Positions 24,901 to 37,289 of a stretch of DNA of 64,000 bases are shown here, piece after piece. A program made the translations under genes and the position numbers. Each line of letters opens with the position of its first letter. Position 1 is the first letter of the stretch. Location of the stretch: positions 154,829-218,828 of the forward strand of contig QNGE01000834.1 in the NCBI GenBank assembly GCA_008508345.1, written 5' to 3'. A model generated the notes under the pieces. The model was not told the origin of the DNA. It worked only from the letters and a program-made list of their open reading frames with translations, and made no database searches. Source of the DNA: Paragonimus westermani. Its lineage: Eukaryota; Platyhelminthes; Trematoda; Plagiorchiida; Troglotrematidae.

Positions 24901-27900
24901 ACCAAATCCCAGACTACTAATCAGGTATGAATTGTGTCAGAATATTCGCTGCGAACTGCATGCACGCTGTAAAAGAATGAGAAAAGCTTACATCAACCAA
25001 TTATTAACGGAAAATGCTACCACTACACAAAATATGTTCTGAGGACCTAGCAGAATCTGCACCATCTTCTGATAATAGACCAGGGAAAACGACAAAAACA
25101 TTATGTGCATTAGGGGGGGGACAGAGACCTTAAAAAACGACTGACTAAGTAGTGTTGGATAAGAAAATATTTCACACGCCTTACATAGCTGAAGCTTTCC
25201 TGACGCAGGTGAACCATCACTAACGCAAACTGATCGTGGCATACTGTTAACTGAAGTAATACCTAGGTATTTAGAAAGGTTTCGATATCTACCTGAAAGA
25301 AGGAATAGACTTTAGAAGACTTTTCACATCATCCTTCATCCATGAGACAAAACTAGATATCAACATACTTGGGTGAGGTAAGGGGTAGATTCAGGGATTC
25401 TGACCAGCTCAGTAAGGATGACGGAGTACATTGGTTGATGTGTTTGATACGTAAAACCACATTGTGCACAAGTCTGATTACTAAGGGGTAGTTTGTGAGT
25501 TGGTGTGAACGTCACACAAAATGAAAACAAGGACGGAAAGAGGATTGTGTTTGGTCAAAGTTAGAGCTAGCGGTAATTGGCGATGAGGGTAGATCACCAA
25601 GGCCAGCAAACTAAATACGGTTCACAATGTAACGGCTCAATAGAAAGAAAGTTAATGTTCAAACGCAAGGCATCAAAGCTGTATCTTGTGCGACGTTTGC
25701 GAAAGTAGTTATGCATAAAAATTTCTACTGGGTTCTTTACAAGAAGGGCATGACCTCTGTGGAGGCTTGCTCTCTCAGTCCCTCGAAGTCCTTTGTAACC
25801 GCGTCCTAATTAAGACATGTACACATGTATGTTCCTGTCAGAATTTCACAGTCACCTGTACAATTTCATAAAAAGTTTGACAAACGGCTGAAGACTTTCC
25901 TTCAACATATTTTATCAAACTAATCGCTGATAGCCGTGTCTAGTAAGTAAAACACTTGCTGAGCGTACCGTTAATTGGTGGGGTCAATCAGCTGCCAAAT
26001 GAATACGTGTTTAGAGTGTAGTTCACAAAAAATTTTAGCGTTGAAATACTGTCTAAAATAATTCACCTTCTCTGCGTCATCCCAACTACTCGTTCCACAC
26101 GTGACTAAGTGCTACACTGTTGGCAGTACGATCGGGTTTCTCTGTCAGGAAATTGTTCGTTTCAATCAAGGTGGGTGACGCATATGAAATCCATTGAAAA
26201 CTGAGGCTGTCACTTTCAAGTTGGCAAATCCACTGCGGTTAAAGTGACCTTCAAAATTGGGTAGGATCGCAACGGTTGGAACGCGAAACAATACCAAAGG
26301 TTTTCACTGACTATTCCCAAAGTTATTACGGACTGCAAGTGTGTTTCTACCTGACTTAACCACCTGGGCCGAAATTGTCGGCTAGAGATGTGAAAGTACA
26401 AACTCTTCAGTTATTAACCGTCCGTTTGTCAGACCTATAATCGCTGTATGAGAACAGAACATGAGTACCTTTAACTGTCTCTGGTCTGTCTGAATGGCGA
26501 AGTAAATACTAACCTTCTTGAGGCCACTTCACGTGGAAGTTTTGTAATCCTAATGGAGAAGTACGGAAAGAAAGTCACAATGTCATACCGGGGGCGGCGT
26601 TGTTGTCTTGGAGCGCTGCTCACTAGCTTCAGTGCATCGCACGCCTCTGAGTTAACACTACTGAAACTTGAATTAAAAAGCCTTGGCTTCTTAAAATGAA
26701 GTTGGCCACCGTCGATAGGGTCATTCCACTTTGTGGGTAAAAGAATACAAGTGATAACTGAATTCTGTTAGTGATGTCTACTATTAAGAATTAACCACTC
26801 CTGCTTACAGCGTAATCGTCCGAAATTTGACTTCAACGTTATTTAATTTGTCGTGTGTTAGAAGGGTCCGCTCTTAAATGTCATACACAAGATGTGAATT
26901 TTAATTGTATGGTGTGCTTCGTGAAAAATACCTTACTTTCAAGTTGGTTGAGTTGCTCAACTTTATACAAATTGTCTTGTGGCCTAAAGGTAACACCAGT
27001 GTTGGGAATGTGGCAGTGCCAGATGCCTGTTTGGCGCCATTTCTATTGCTTTTAACAATGTCACTACAAAGACGTGAACAGAGTATTATGTGGTCTTAAA
27101 AACGGTCGGATCAAAGAATTTTTTCCGGTACTACAGGAGTGCATTCCATTAAAACTGTGATGCTCTGTGCACAGCTGCTATCAAATTCCGCATGCTTTCA
27201 ATGAGATCAAAATTCTCGCTCCCTGGATGTGTTACAGTCACACTAGCCACAGTAGTTCTATGTGGATTCCTGCGATAATAATACACCCGTAACCAGCTGC
27301 AAAAGACAATCAGTCTGTTGATGTAACGGTAAGATGCAAGGTTGGTCAACATTCAGGTTTATAGCCACAAACCTCCCTAGAATTTGCATTGTTTAGATCC
27401 AAAACACCAAAACAAACTTCATTTTCTTTCCAAACCAAAATCTTGTTTATTGTGTTCACATTACCAAACCGGCGTGAAGACTAAAAACGGTTTGACTGGT
27501 TGACTATGGGCGTTGGATGTGGTTAAGACAATGTTAAAATTTCATGAAAAATGCAAGTAGTACAAAACTGATGGAGGTTTAAGTGCAAACGTCGAACAAA
27601 TTTCATTGATTTCGTACCATTCAAATCGATGTATTTGACACAGTTTAGTGTCAAACTCGTTGGATAGCTCCATCGGGATTGTTTGAAATGAAATGAGTAT
27701 CCGATGTTGTCTTGTAAAAGGAGGGTTCTGAAAATGTTCTTTTGAATAAAAAAAAGTTGAAAATTCGGATTCTGTTCAATATACCGGCAACAGAGCGACA
27801 TTGTGGTTTTGTTACTTCGTATGAGAGTTCGAAATCAGCTGGATTTCAGTACTTCAGGCCGACGGGCTGGCAGTAGAAGCGATTGTCCGGTTATGCAAGG

Positions 27901-30900
27901 ATTCGTAAATTAGACAGTTTGTTGTGGTCAAATAGGTTTTTGTGTAGCTCGCGTGATAGAATAACAGAGACTGTCATGTTTTCTTTCAAAACACACTCTG
28001 AAGACAGTTTTTAATTGATTCGTGTTTTCTTTGGACACCGAATGCTTGTCCACAAGTGACACAACAAACGAAACTGAACAACTTGTAAGGTATTACATTT
28101 ATTTTAATGAAACGTGTTCCACTTTCTCACTGTCAGAACCGGAGCAAACACTACTCACGTGCATTTTGTCTTCTTGGTGGATAACTGACAGATCAACTGG
28201 AAAATATCAACGTTATCACTTCACCCTCCATATTCTAGAAAATTTTACAACAAATTTTATCGTTACAAGGCCATCAACAACGAGCAAAATCTGTACGCCA
28301 AAAGTCAGGTCCAACTTAGAGTACATTGTGCTATTTTCACCTTGGATGTGAAAATCATGTTCTCTTGATTAGCGTAACGCTTTAAAAAAACAGACGGGAA
28401 GTTCCTTTTGTTTCCTTTTCACTTTTGTCCTGCGAACCCGAATTCTCTTACATGTCCGCTAACACCATCTTATGCTTCGTTAGTAGCTTCGCATGTTGCA
28501 ACCAAATAATGCTTATACTATTGTATTGTGTCTGTATGTATCCTTTCATTTTTACCATGCTAAAGTGATTTCCCTGAATCAAACATTTCCGGTCGATTGG
28601 GCACACGATATTCCCTTGGGGGACAAATCAGAGAACTCACTATTCGGTTGTAAACCGTAACCTGATTCATGTAACATTTTCAACCAGCGTTCATCTGAAC
28701 AACTATTTCATACGGCAAGCTCATATCAAACTATGTCAGATCTTTTGTTAAAATGCCGTCAGCCCACTGATGTTAATAAAAGTTCGCCTATCTATTGAAT
28801 AAACAGAACTCTACTACTCCGCTGTGACTATTCAAACATTCAAACGTCTTTTTACTTACGCTTCAGAGAAGCTAAAACATACTCCTTCTCTAATTAACAA
28901 CTTCGGAAGTTTAGTGTGAAATGAGTTAAATCTGTAAGAGCATTACAAAAGTTTGCCTTACACAGTGTGTGTTTGTTAACTTCACTTCACATTAGCTGCA
29001 TTGCATGCCTGTTGACTTCGCAGACTTCCTTGTAAATGACTAAGAGCTGAACTCAAAGGCCATGATCGATCTGTCTATGGATACCCCGATTCATTGATGA
29101 TACTTAGAACATCATACTTTACTAAAACAATTGGACCATAAAGGAATTTCGAACGCTTATCAATTCCTGTATTTTAATTCATACCTTTGTATATCAACCT
29201 GGTCTCCCAGATATCTGTTTGACTCGCTTTACCGTCAGATTTCAAGGTAGAGATTACCTGCTTTTTGGAGGACAGAAACAGAACACTTGTGTATTAATAT
29301 ATCTATCATTTAAGTGTGTTGCCTTCGTTCTATCACTATTCACCAAAGACTAACGACCCGTTACAGTCGTCCTCACCATCAAGCTAATTTTTCGTCTTTC
29401 CGTCGCATTCAACTTTCAACGGAACTTGTCTTATTCATTTAGGCGTTTTAATAGAAATCCTGTGGGACTTAAACCATCGGTATGCTATTTATGGATGTAG
29501 TTAACAGGCTGTACTGCCCAAATGTGCGTCAGTGAAAGACGATTAGGGGCACTCTTGTGGTCGATGACAGTAAGCATTCAAATGACACATTGATTTGTGA
29601 ATCCAAGTTCACAAAGATGAAAATATCTTTCTGCCATTTTTGAAGACATGGCTAGGAGTCTACGAACGTAAAACAAACCCAATCAAACAATGACTCAACC
29701 CAGTCTGCTTTATCGTGTTCACCACCAGCTGCAAATATGCCTACATACCTGATTTATTCTAGTCTGTCACTGTCGGATAAACGTTTTAAGCTACTCACTC
29801 GGTTCCCAAACTACAGAGATTGTTCCAACTGCGTTAGAAAAATAGGCTTCTCTTCTCTACCTACACCCGTATGTGGTTAATTATTTTGAATAGTTGTTCA
29901 CAACCAGGAATCAACTTACTCGCCGAAATTTAAGCATATCATTGTCCTCTATGGACTTCAGCACCCCTTGTGACGTCACTCTTTCAAAACCACTACTATT
30001 CATGTTGTTTCCCAGTTTTGTTTCCACAAATACTTCCCTAGTGACTCGTGCCAACGGTTTTTACCTCGGTTGAGCGCAGTTTCAGTATCAACCAATTCCG
30101 TAAATCAAGCCAGATACAGTGATAGCTAATTAACTCGGTGTTCGTTCCTTGTTAAATGCAATTGATAACGTCCAGTGTTCAACGGCGAGGCACGATTTCA
30201 CTATTATGTTGTCAGTCTCCAATTTCATGCTGTTAACAACTTGAGGGTAAGACGGGATTGTACAATACGGTTAACGTTTCTGTTATACTTATAGGTTCGT
30301 CACTCTGAATTTTACGACTTTTCTATTCCCTCAAATCTAGTCGTCCGACTTCATCAAGTGGTTTTGTTGTCAATATTTTTCTCGAGTACTTGTCCCAAAT
30401 TATTCAACTGATTTTCCATTTAACGTAACACAACAAATTGTACTTGTAGCTGCTACGTGAAGTTCTTCCGGCTGTGTTGTCGAACACTACTGTTCAGATG
30501 AAACCTACCTATGAAATGTTTGTGGTTTTGCTGGTTCCGCGAAGGAAAAAGAATGTCAAACGCAAAAATTGTTCCATCAGTTAAACTTAGAGGTTTATTC
30601 TTTTGCTGTATTGACTGCTCACTTCTAAAAAGTCTGATTATTCCAGCGTTTAAAATTCGACTGTCTGACGACTAAAATGTCGATTAACGTGCCGTAACTT
30701 TAAGGTTGAATTTAATTTACCTGGAAAACGCTTGGCTAAAAGTCAGAAGCATACAGGTAATGAATTTCGGTCTTGTTGGATATTTTGTGAAATAAACAGG
30801 CTAGAAAGCATTTTATTAGTTACCGTTTATTTCCAGTATGCTTTATTTCAAAACTGAAAATGATTGAATGATTGAATGAGTTAGCATGCAGTATGCTCAC

Positions 30901-32172
30901 ATTTAGCTACTGGCGTAAATGCACTAAGCCCTTACCTGGGCCTTAAATAAGAATAATAAATGAGAAGATATCAAAAAGCTGTCGGAACAAAACATTCTGA
31001 ATTAATAATCGGTATGCAAATGGATTGACTGCATCAAAGTTTGAGGACCAAAAATCCTGATCGATATTCTGCTTGGTCCGTTAATCACACACGCTGTGGG
31101 TATCGATTGCCTACTAATTTCAATATCAGATTCAGATAACTGGACTAATGCTATTCTCACTTTGGACTTCAACCAAACTAACAGTTTTCAGGGTTCCAAA
31201 ATAGTCCATCTAGTTTAGAAAGTGTGCTGACATTGATTGAAACAAGAAGGACACTCGTAAGTTACTTGACGAAATGATTGTCTACCTATCCTAGTTTTAG
31301 CACCAGACGCCTACTTTTTGCAGTCAGTGAACTTGACCAAATTCCAGTTGCTTATAACACCCAAGTTACAAAAAATATAATAACATATCTGATCATATCT
31401 CCCTCTTAACTGGCCGTCAATTGACGAGACTGTTTAGATTGCTGAACGGTGATGCATTTAGTCATTCTGTTACCGTCTTTTTTGTCTGCTATTCTATTCA
31501 AGCCTTATCTGGTGAACAGTGAATCCTTTACTCGGTTAATCTAGACCATCGTCCCGATTTATTTGTTGTGATACCTTCCGACCGAAAGAATCGGTCCCAA
31601 AAATGTGTTAAATCCATGGATGTGTAAGTACAGAGTGGGGAAAGATCCTACATCGTGATTGTTTGTCTTTGTGTTGTTTGGAGACTGTGTTACATCGGTC
31701 GATTTGCACATATAGAGAGAAAAATGGGTAGTTGAATAAAAGGAACTTTAAACAGTGCTTCTAATATTCAGTCATATCAGGAATGCACGCCGGAACACTC
31801 TGAAGCCACATTCCGTCACATACAAACAATTAGTTTTTGATTTCATATATCATCACTGTTAGTTGTCACTCCCATATCTACCGACCTTGTAACCTTTCAG
31901 CCCAGTCGATTCAGCTTTGACCGCACAGCTGGCCGTTATGTTCACATACGAATAAATTTAAACCGTAAAGCGGTTCCACTTGCATAATAACATTTCTGTT
32001 CCGCACACTAGCTACGAAGATCGACTACTCAAACTTTCACCCAAAGTTGGATGGTGGAAATCTGTTTGTGATTGACCTGATCTGCAGTGGATGTTGTGGT
32101 TGAGACCTAAGTCATCCCTGAGATGAAATATGCACCGGTAGGCATCACTACATATGTATAACCCACTCGTGT

Positions 32173-32199
32173 GAGCCCAGAAACGTTTTCTTCAGGCTC
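32173..32199 (-). repeat. Penelope-like tail signature (CCTGAAGAA with ACGTTTC)
   Basis: On the minus strand the sequence reads GAGCCTGAAGAAAACGTTTC and closes with GGGCTC; GAGCC at one end pairs with GGCTC at the other. A CTGAAGAA, short hairpin and GAAACGT/ACGTTTC arrangement is common at the ends of Penelope-like retroelements. No coding part is seen, so the assignment is tentative. Confidence 0.3.
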
Positions 32200-32439
32200 T
32201 GGATCTGCCCTAGCCAATCCCCCACCCTGTTAGCCTCTCAAGACCCATTGTTCAAGTGGGGACTTAATTGCAGTGTGACATTGAAATGATTGACCGCATC
32301 AACCACACGTCCCCGTTTACTCCCCTAACGATTTTCCCATGAAATGTGAGGTGTAAATGTGATGCATTTAGCCTGATGATGAATCAATGGAAACGAGCTT
32401 GTGCGCTACATATTATTTTTCATGACTACTCTGGAAATT

Positions 32440-32518
32440 TTTACGAGAAGCTGACTCTAAAGTCTATCTGAATGCGAAAGTTGCGATCACATATGAGTGA
32501 TGGTCAACTTGAAAAAAT
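32440..32518 (+). repeat. Hammerhead SINE tail fragment (copy D)
   Basis: AAAGTCTATCTGAATGCG, then GATCACATATGAGTGATGG and TCAACTTGAAAAAA, match the 3' tail of copies A and E. The sequence just upstream is degenerate. A CTGATGA/GAAAC pair lies 60-70 bases before it and is discussed in the findings. Confidence 0.65.
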
Positions 32519-32519
32519 A

Positions 32520-35340
32520 TATTTACCAATATGGCTAGCCTTCTCGATGAAGGAATTCCCCAGACCCTTTAACTTTTCTGATGCTCTCCTTTAAAATTTC
32601 ACTGAAGTGCTCCGTTTTGTTACTAGTTCGAGACAGATCTGTACGCTGATATCTAGGGATGAACAAATTACAGACTCGAAAATACGTGAAAAGTTGTCAA
32701 AGTGGGAATTTGTACGGGATCGTCCGAAGACGGTCCGAATCATCTGTGGTACATTGGTTGCGATAGCACGGTTTTTGAACACAATTAAGCTGTCTGCCGG
32801 TTGACACCCCAGATCTTGTTTGCATTCAGAGGTGATTAGTTTGTTGTCACCTATGTGACAGTGGTCACACTTCTGCTAGTGAATATGCATAAATCACATT
32901 TGTTAGCGATTAGCGAGAAGTTGATCTATACTGACCGCTAATTAAAACATTTGAAGTATGGTGTTTCGGTATTTTCCGAACGTTCCACACTTCGCCAACT
33001 TTCTGCGTTGTCTTCGTACGGTAATGTCCGTGAACTGACACCTCTACGTAATTCTAAAACAAACAGAATCAACACAAACAAATCTCGGAAGGACCGTTGG
33101 GGACCGTTGCAATCAGCGTGCACCCAGTCTAATAATTTTATATTCACTCTGAAGTTGAACCTACATTCGATTAGGTCATAGTCTAGTCACCTCAAGAACG
33201 GTTCTTTGAGGCCGTGGTTGTGGAACTTTTGTTGCTGAATCTGTTGATAAACTAAAAAACCATTGCAAAAAATCACAGTGGGTTACATCAATAACAGCTC
33301 AAATTTGAAGAATTCTATTCAGAAATCTTAGGTACTGGACAAGCCTTATAACGCACGAATATTTTCTACACAATCAGTCATGTTTTCTAATAACCTTTTA
33401 AAAGACGAGTGCTTTAGTCCGGAGAGGCATTCGGTGAGTCTCCCAACGACCTGACGACTATTGATTGCAAGATTTTCAGTCAATACTTAGCTAAGTCTTC
33501 TGTTAATCCATATTTAAAGAAAGGTCTACTTGTGAACTCACTTCGGATTATCAGAAAACCGCCCATTGGCAAGAAATTATTAAAAATTATTGTTAGAATT
33601 TCTACTAATACGGCTGTGTGGATTTTAAAGACCGTCTGGATTATCGCATCCAAACCGGCTGACTTGTTTGTTTACAAGTTTCCTACTTTGACTCTCTATC
33701 GATAAACTTCAACTTATACTGCCCTGTATTAGATCAAACGCCGCTCATGGTCTGCAGTAACACACGCTTACTGACTATCCACAATGTTTACGGCCCTTCT
33801 GTTTGCAGTAGCAGGTGCATGTTCGATGTATGTTTGATGTGTATTCGAATCCGTAGAATATATTAAACTTATTTTAGCGGTAGAAAGCAGAAGCTGAGTA
33901 ACCGAAGCATTAGCCCAATCACGGGCCTTCTATTGATTATCGAGGTCAATGAATAAGGAAAATCAGGCACCAGATAGAGAACTATGGAAACTCTTTAGAA
34001 CTGTGGCTTGAGTAGTAGGTTCCCAAATTTTTAGGGGACTCCAGACCGAAACACTCGTCTTTCAATGAAACATCACGAAAGGACATGGAAGGCTTTGGTG
34101 GTTAACGAAACTGAGTTCTCTGCATCTTCATCTTCATGTTCTTCTCTATTTGTGAGTTGTATATACTAATTATTAGTAACCTCTTATTTATTCAAGTACG
34201 CAGGTAATGTGGCATTAGATACCTGGCATCTACCGTCATATTTTCAAAGGCGAAGAAAACCAAAACATGAGTGTTATTTGTGCTATCGTATAAACCACTG
34301 TTCTATCGATACCGTAATTACAAGTGGAAAATCAATTACGTTTTAACCATCTTAGCTTTCTAGCCCCTCAACGGTTTTTGTGCTTACACATGTTAGTCAC
34401 AATAGCTAACGGCCAAACTCTCCGAATACATTGCCAGAAAAAAACTGCTTCCGACCTACAATACTCTGTGTGACGAAATCTTGATCTGTTTCAGATCTTT
34501 TCTGTTATTGCCCATCACCAACTGATGTCATCACTTAACGATATCAGATATATAATCTTTGCCATTGTCTACTCTTTTGTAAACCACAACACCTGGTCCG
34601 CGAACAGATACCTTGTGACCTCTATAGTCTGGCACTAGACCACCGACCTTCGTGAGATGGTATCATATCAAACCGAAGTATTTCTGATCGATCAGATGAG
34701 CTAAGTTGAACGTCGTTTTCGCTGGATGGCCAGAGGTGGTGATAGTTAGTAAAATGTTACCACTCATCCTCGAGGCGAATCGAGGCATTAGACAGTAACC
34801 TTTTAAAGACTTTCCAAGCCACCATGTAGAGATGGATATCGCGCCGTTTTGCAATCGGAGAAACAAAACCTGAAAAAGAAAGTGAACAGGAATGAACCAC
34901 TGCAAAAGGATATGAGATACGCCTACTGCAACTAGATAAAACGAAACCGTTTTCATAGGGCCCAACGATCATTTGACCAAGTACTTTCCAAAGTTAATTT
35001 TAGCTTCTAGCATATGAGTCTTCAAGGTGGGTAGTTATTTCAGTTGTTCACACTTAGTTCCACTGTTGACTGAAAAGTACTGATGACAACTAATGATGCG
35101 CACGTTGAGACCATACACTTGGATGCCTCGATCGACAAATCCAGGTTTGAACCTCATCTACAAGACAACGATATTCGATTATAACAAAGAGGTGGTTATT
35201 CATTTAGAGTATCCTTGACTTTACTGGTCTATGTAGGTTTAGTCTTATGTGGGATAGCAACTAAGAGGGAGAATAACAAAAAATGGTCCTTAAAAACGCA
35301 ATGGCTGTTAAAGTCTGTCAAAATATACCGAAAAATTTCT
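32520..35340. other. No recognisable gene
   Basis: Short open frames on both strands (for example 32591-32804, 32938-33181 and 34663-34972) overlap each other antisense and show no domain. I see nothing that can be annotated. Confidence 0.5.
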
Positions 35341-35515
35341 GATGGTTGGGAACAGTGGTGGTGTTGTTTGTAGCTCGGGATGATGGTTTTGGTATTGATA
35401 TGTTCGTCGAGCTTGGCATTTAGGTTGCAAACACTCACGCATTGATGATGTCACCTCGCTTGGTGATGAAACGTTTGCAACCTAAATGCCAAGCTCAACG
35501 AACATATCAATACCA
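35341..35515 (+). repeat. Penelope-like tail containing a 42-bp inverted repeat
   Basis: The segment GGGAACAGTGGTGGTGTTG to GAACATATCAATACC is homologous to the minus strand of 44180-44313. Here the two arms 35391-35432 and 35473-35514 are reverse complements at 41 of 42 positions, with a 40-nt spacer. The spacer carries a small hairpin (TCACC 35451-35455 with GGTGA 35462-35466) followed by TGAAACG. The 44.2-kb copy has only one arm, so the first arm here looks like an inverted duplication of the flank. Confidence 0.6.
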
Positions 35516-37200
35516 ATACCGAAAAATTATTTGTAACACGTAGCCAGCAACACATGTAGATTAACATAGCAAAGACTGAAAGCAAAACCACACGTCTGTT
35601 AATGATAAGCACAAGCGTGGGTTCAAACATCGCCTTGGCTACTTTCAGAATCAGAATTTAAACCAACTGAACATGTTTTTTCCATCATTCATGTCGCATT
35701 GTTAACTAAGTTGGTAACACTGTAGCTTTTCCTTGGCTAGAAAGTGCATCCATTAAAGCATAGAAGAAAAGGCTTCAACATTGGGTTCGGCTTATGGTTA
35801 AAACCCTAATCAGACAAACAAGGCTGTTATCAGTGGTAATCAGTGAATATCAAGAACTGTTCTGAGCAGGGCAATCGACCATGAATGAAACGACATTGTT
35901 TGATTGTTCTGAATACGGTATTCAGAGAGAGCGAATTTTGCTATGCAATATGTAGCCTGGATATAGTTACTATAGACCTTTCAACATGTTACGTAAATTT
36001 GGGCTGAGTATCAGGTGAAAATTTCACAGTGCTATCGGACTATTGTGTCTGTACGCGTATCGATCGATAACATGTTCAAACTCTAACAGGCACCGCGGTG
36101 ACAGAGGTTCTTCGATGACATTAAAAAAATCGATTTTTAATGTTTTCGCCCACTCAACTGATGGTCTTGGCCACACCAATCACATTCAGGAAGAATCACG
36201 GTTACCGGTAACATAGGGCTTGGATCACAACGTGAACGAAATTTGACACGTAAGGACACCAGCTAATCTGGTTCTGGCTTACACATAAAAGACGGTTTTA
36301 GATAAGTAAGTGAATTCTGTTTGATGTTTTCATGCTCACAAAGTCATACCTGTCCTACATCATCTGTCTTATCTTCTTACAAACACTAAGTGAAATTAAA
36401 GGTCACATTCTAGCTTGCTGAATAGGTTCACCATTACTCGGTTCTAGCGACACAACAGCGCGAGAACCGAACAGCTTATTTCTTAGCCACAAGGGCTAAG
36501 GTGTGTGCTATGCTGTTTATTTTCACTTACCCAGCTTGTTGCCAGAGCTATACAGACATTTATGAATGCTGTACTAGTTTCCTTTCCGCAAAACTGTTTG
36601 TCATGCATAACGTAAAATGTAAGCCAGTGGCGGTTACACCATTCTAGGTCTTTTCTACATCTGCAAACCCACACGTCATCAGAAGATAAAACGCACATGT
36701 TAGAAGTAAATATGTCAGACTGTCACACTTGTGCAACGTAACGGGGAAGCAAAAGATGTTTATCTTGACCAAATTTTGTTCACCAGTACTACTTCGACAA
36801 TCTAAGACTAAGTTAGTCAAAACAGCGGAATAAACAATGTGCTAAGTATTAACATTTCATTTACGCTTGTCACTCGCGTACACAGAGTCACTGATTCACT
36901 GTGTCTGACCACCGAGTGGGAACAAAGAAATTATATCTGCCCCATATTACTAATGAAAGAGTCAATTCTGAGTCAGTGGCGCTAATTGCATCAGAACCAA
37001 GTTTCGTATTGTAACTCGGTTGAAACGAATTCACTACAACCTCTGTGAATGCGAAATCGAATTCGGGTGTCAGCCGTGCAACATCACACTTCGTCGGTCA
37101 AATAAATGATTTGTTCGTCTAGCCGGAACAAGGATATATAGCTGTTATCCTTAATTTTTGGTTGTATGAAACATTAAGTTATACTGATAAACAGATCGAA

Positions 37201-37286
37201 AATAACACAACGTTACGAGCAAGTTGTAATACTCTACGTTTCAACCACCTCGGGTGGCCATTCTCAGGAGTGTTGTAATCGAAATC
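37201..37286. repeat. 86-bp dispersed repeat, copy 1 (Penelope-like tail)
   Basis: Matches 49490-49575 at 82 of 86 positions by direct reading. It holds a hairpin (CCACC-TCG-GGTGG) next to ACGTTTC and CTCAGGAG. On the minus strand this reads CTGAGAATGGCC, the hairpin, then GAAACGTAGAG, a signature seen at Penelope-like element ends. No coding region is attached. Confidence 0.65.
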
Positions 37287-37289
37287 GAT

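Larger units (their letters stand above)
18525..32170. other. Long stretch without recognisable genes
   Basis: About 13.6 kb downstream of the SBSPON-like stop. Open frames are short (under 110 codons) and show no domain I recognise. An ATTAAA at 19482-19487 could be a distant polyadenylation signal, but this is weak. Supported items are the nested palindrome at 21.4 kb and the SINE tail fragment at 24.8 kb; an 8-G run lies at 25113-25120. Confidence 0.6.

Noticed and set aside
35229..35438. Conserved peptide SYKQHHHCSQ also seen near 44280, suggesting a protein
   Set aside because: The shared peptide lies within the non-coding Penelope-like tail repeat. The frames diverge at once on both sides, so this is DNA homology rather than a gene.
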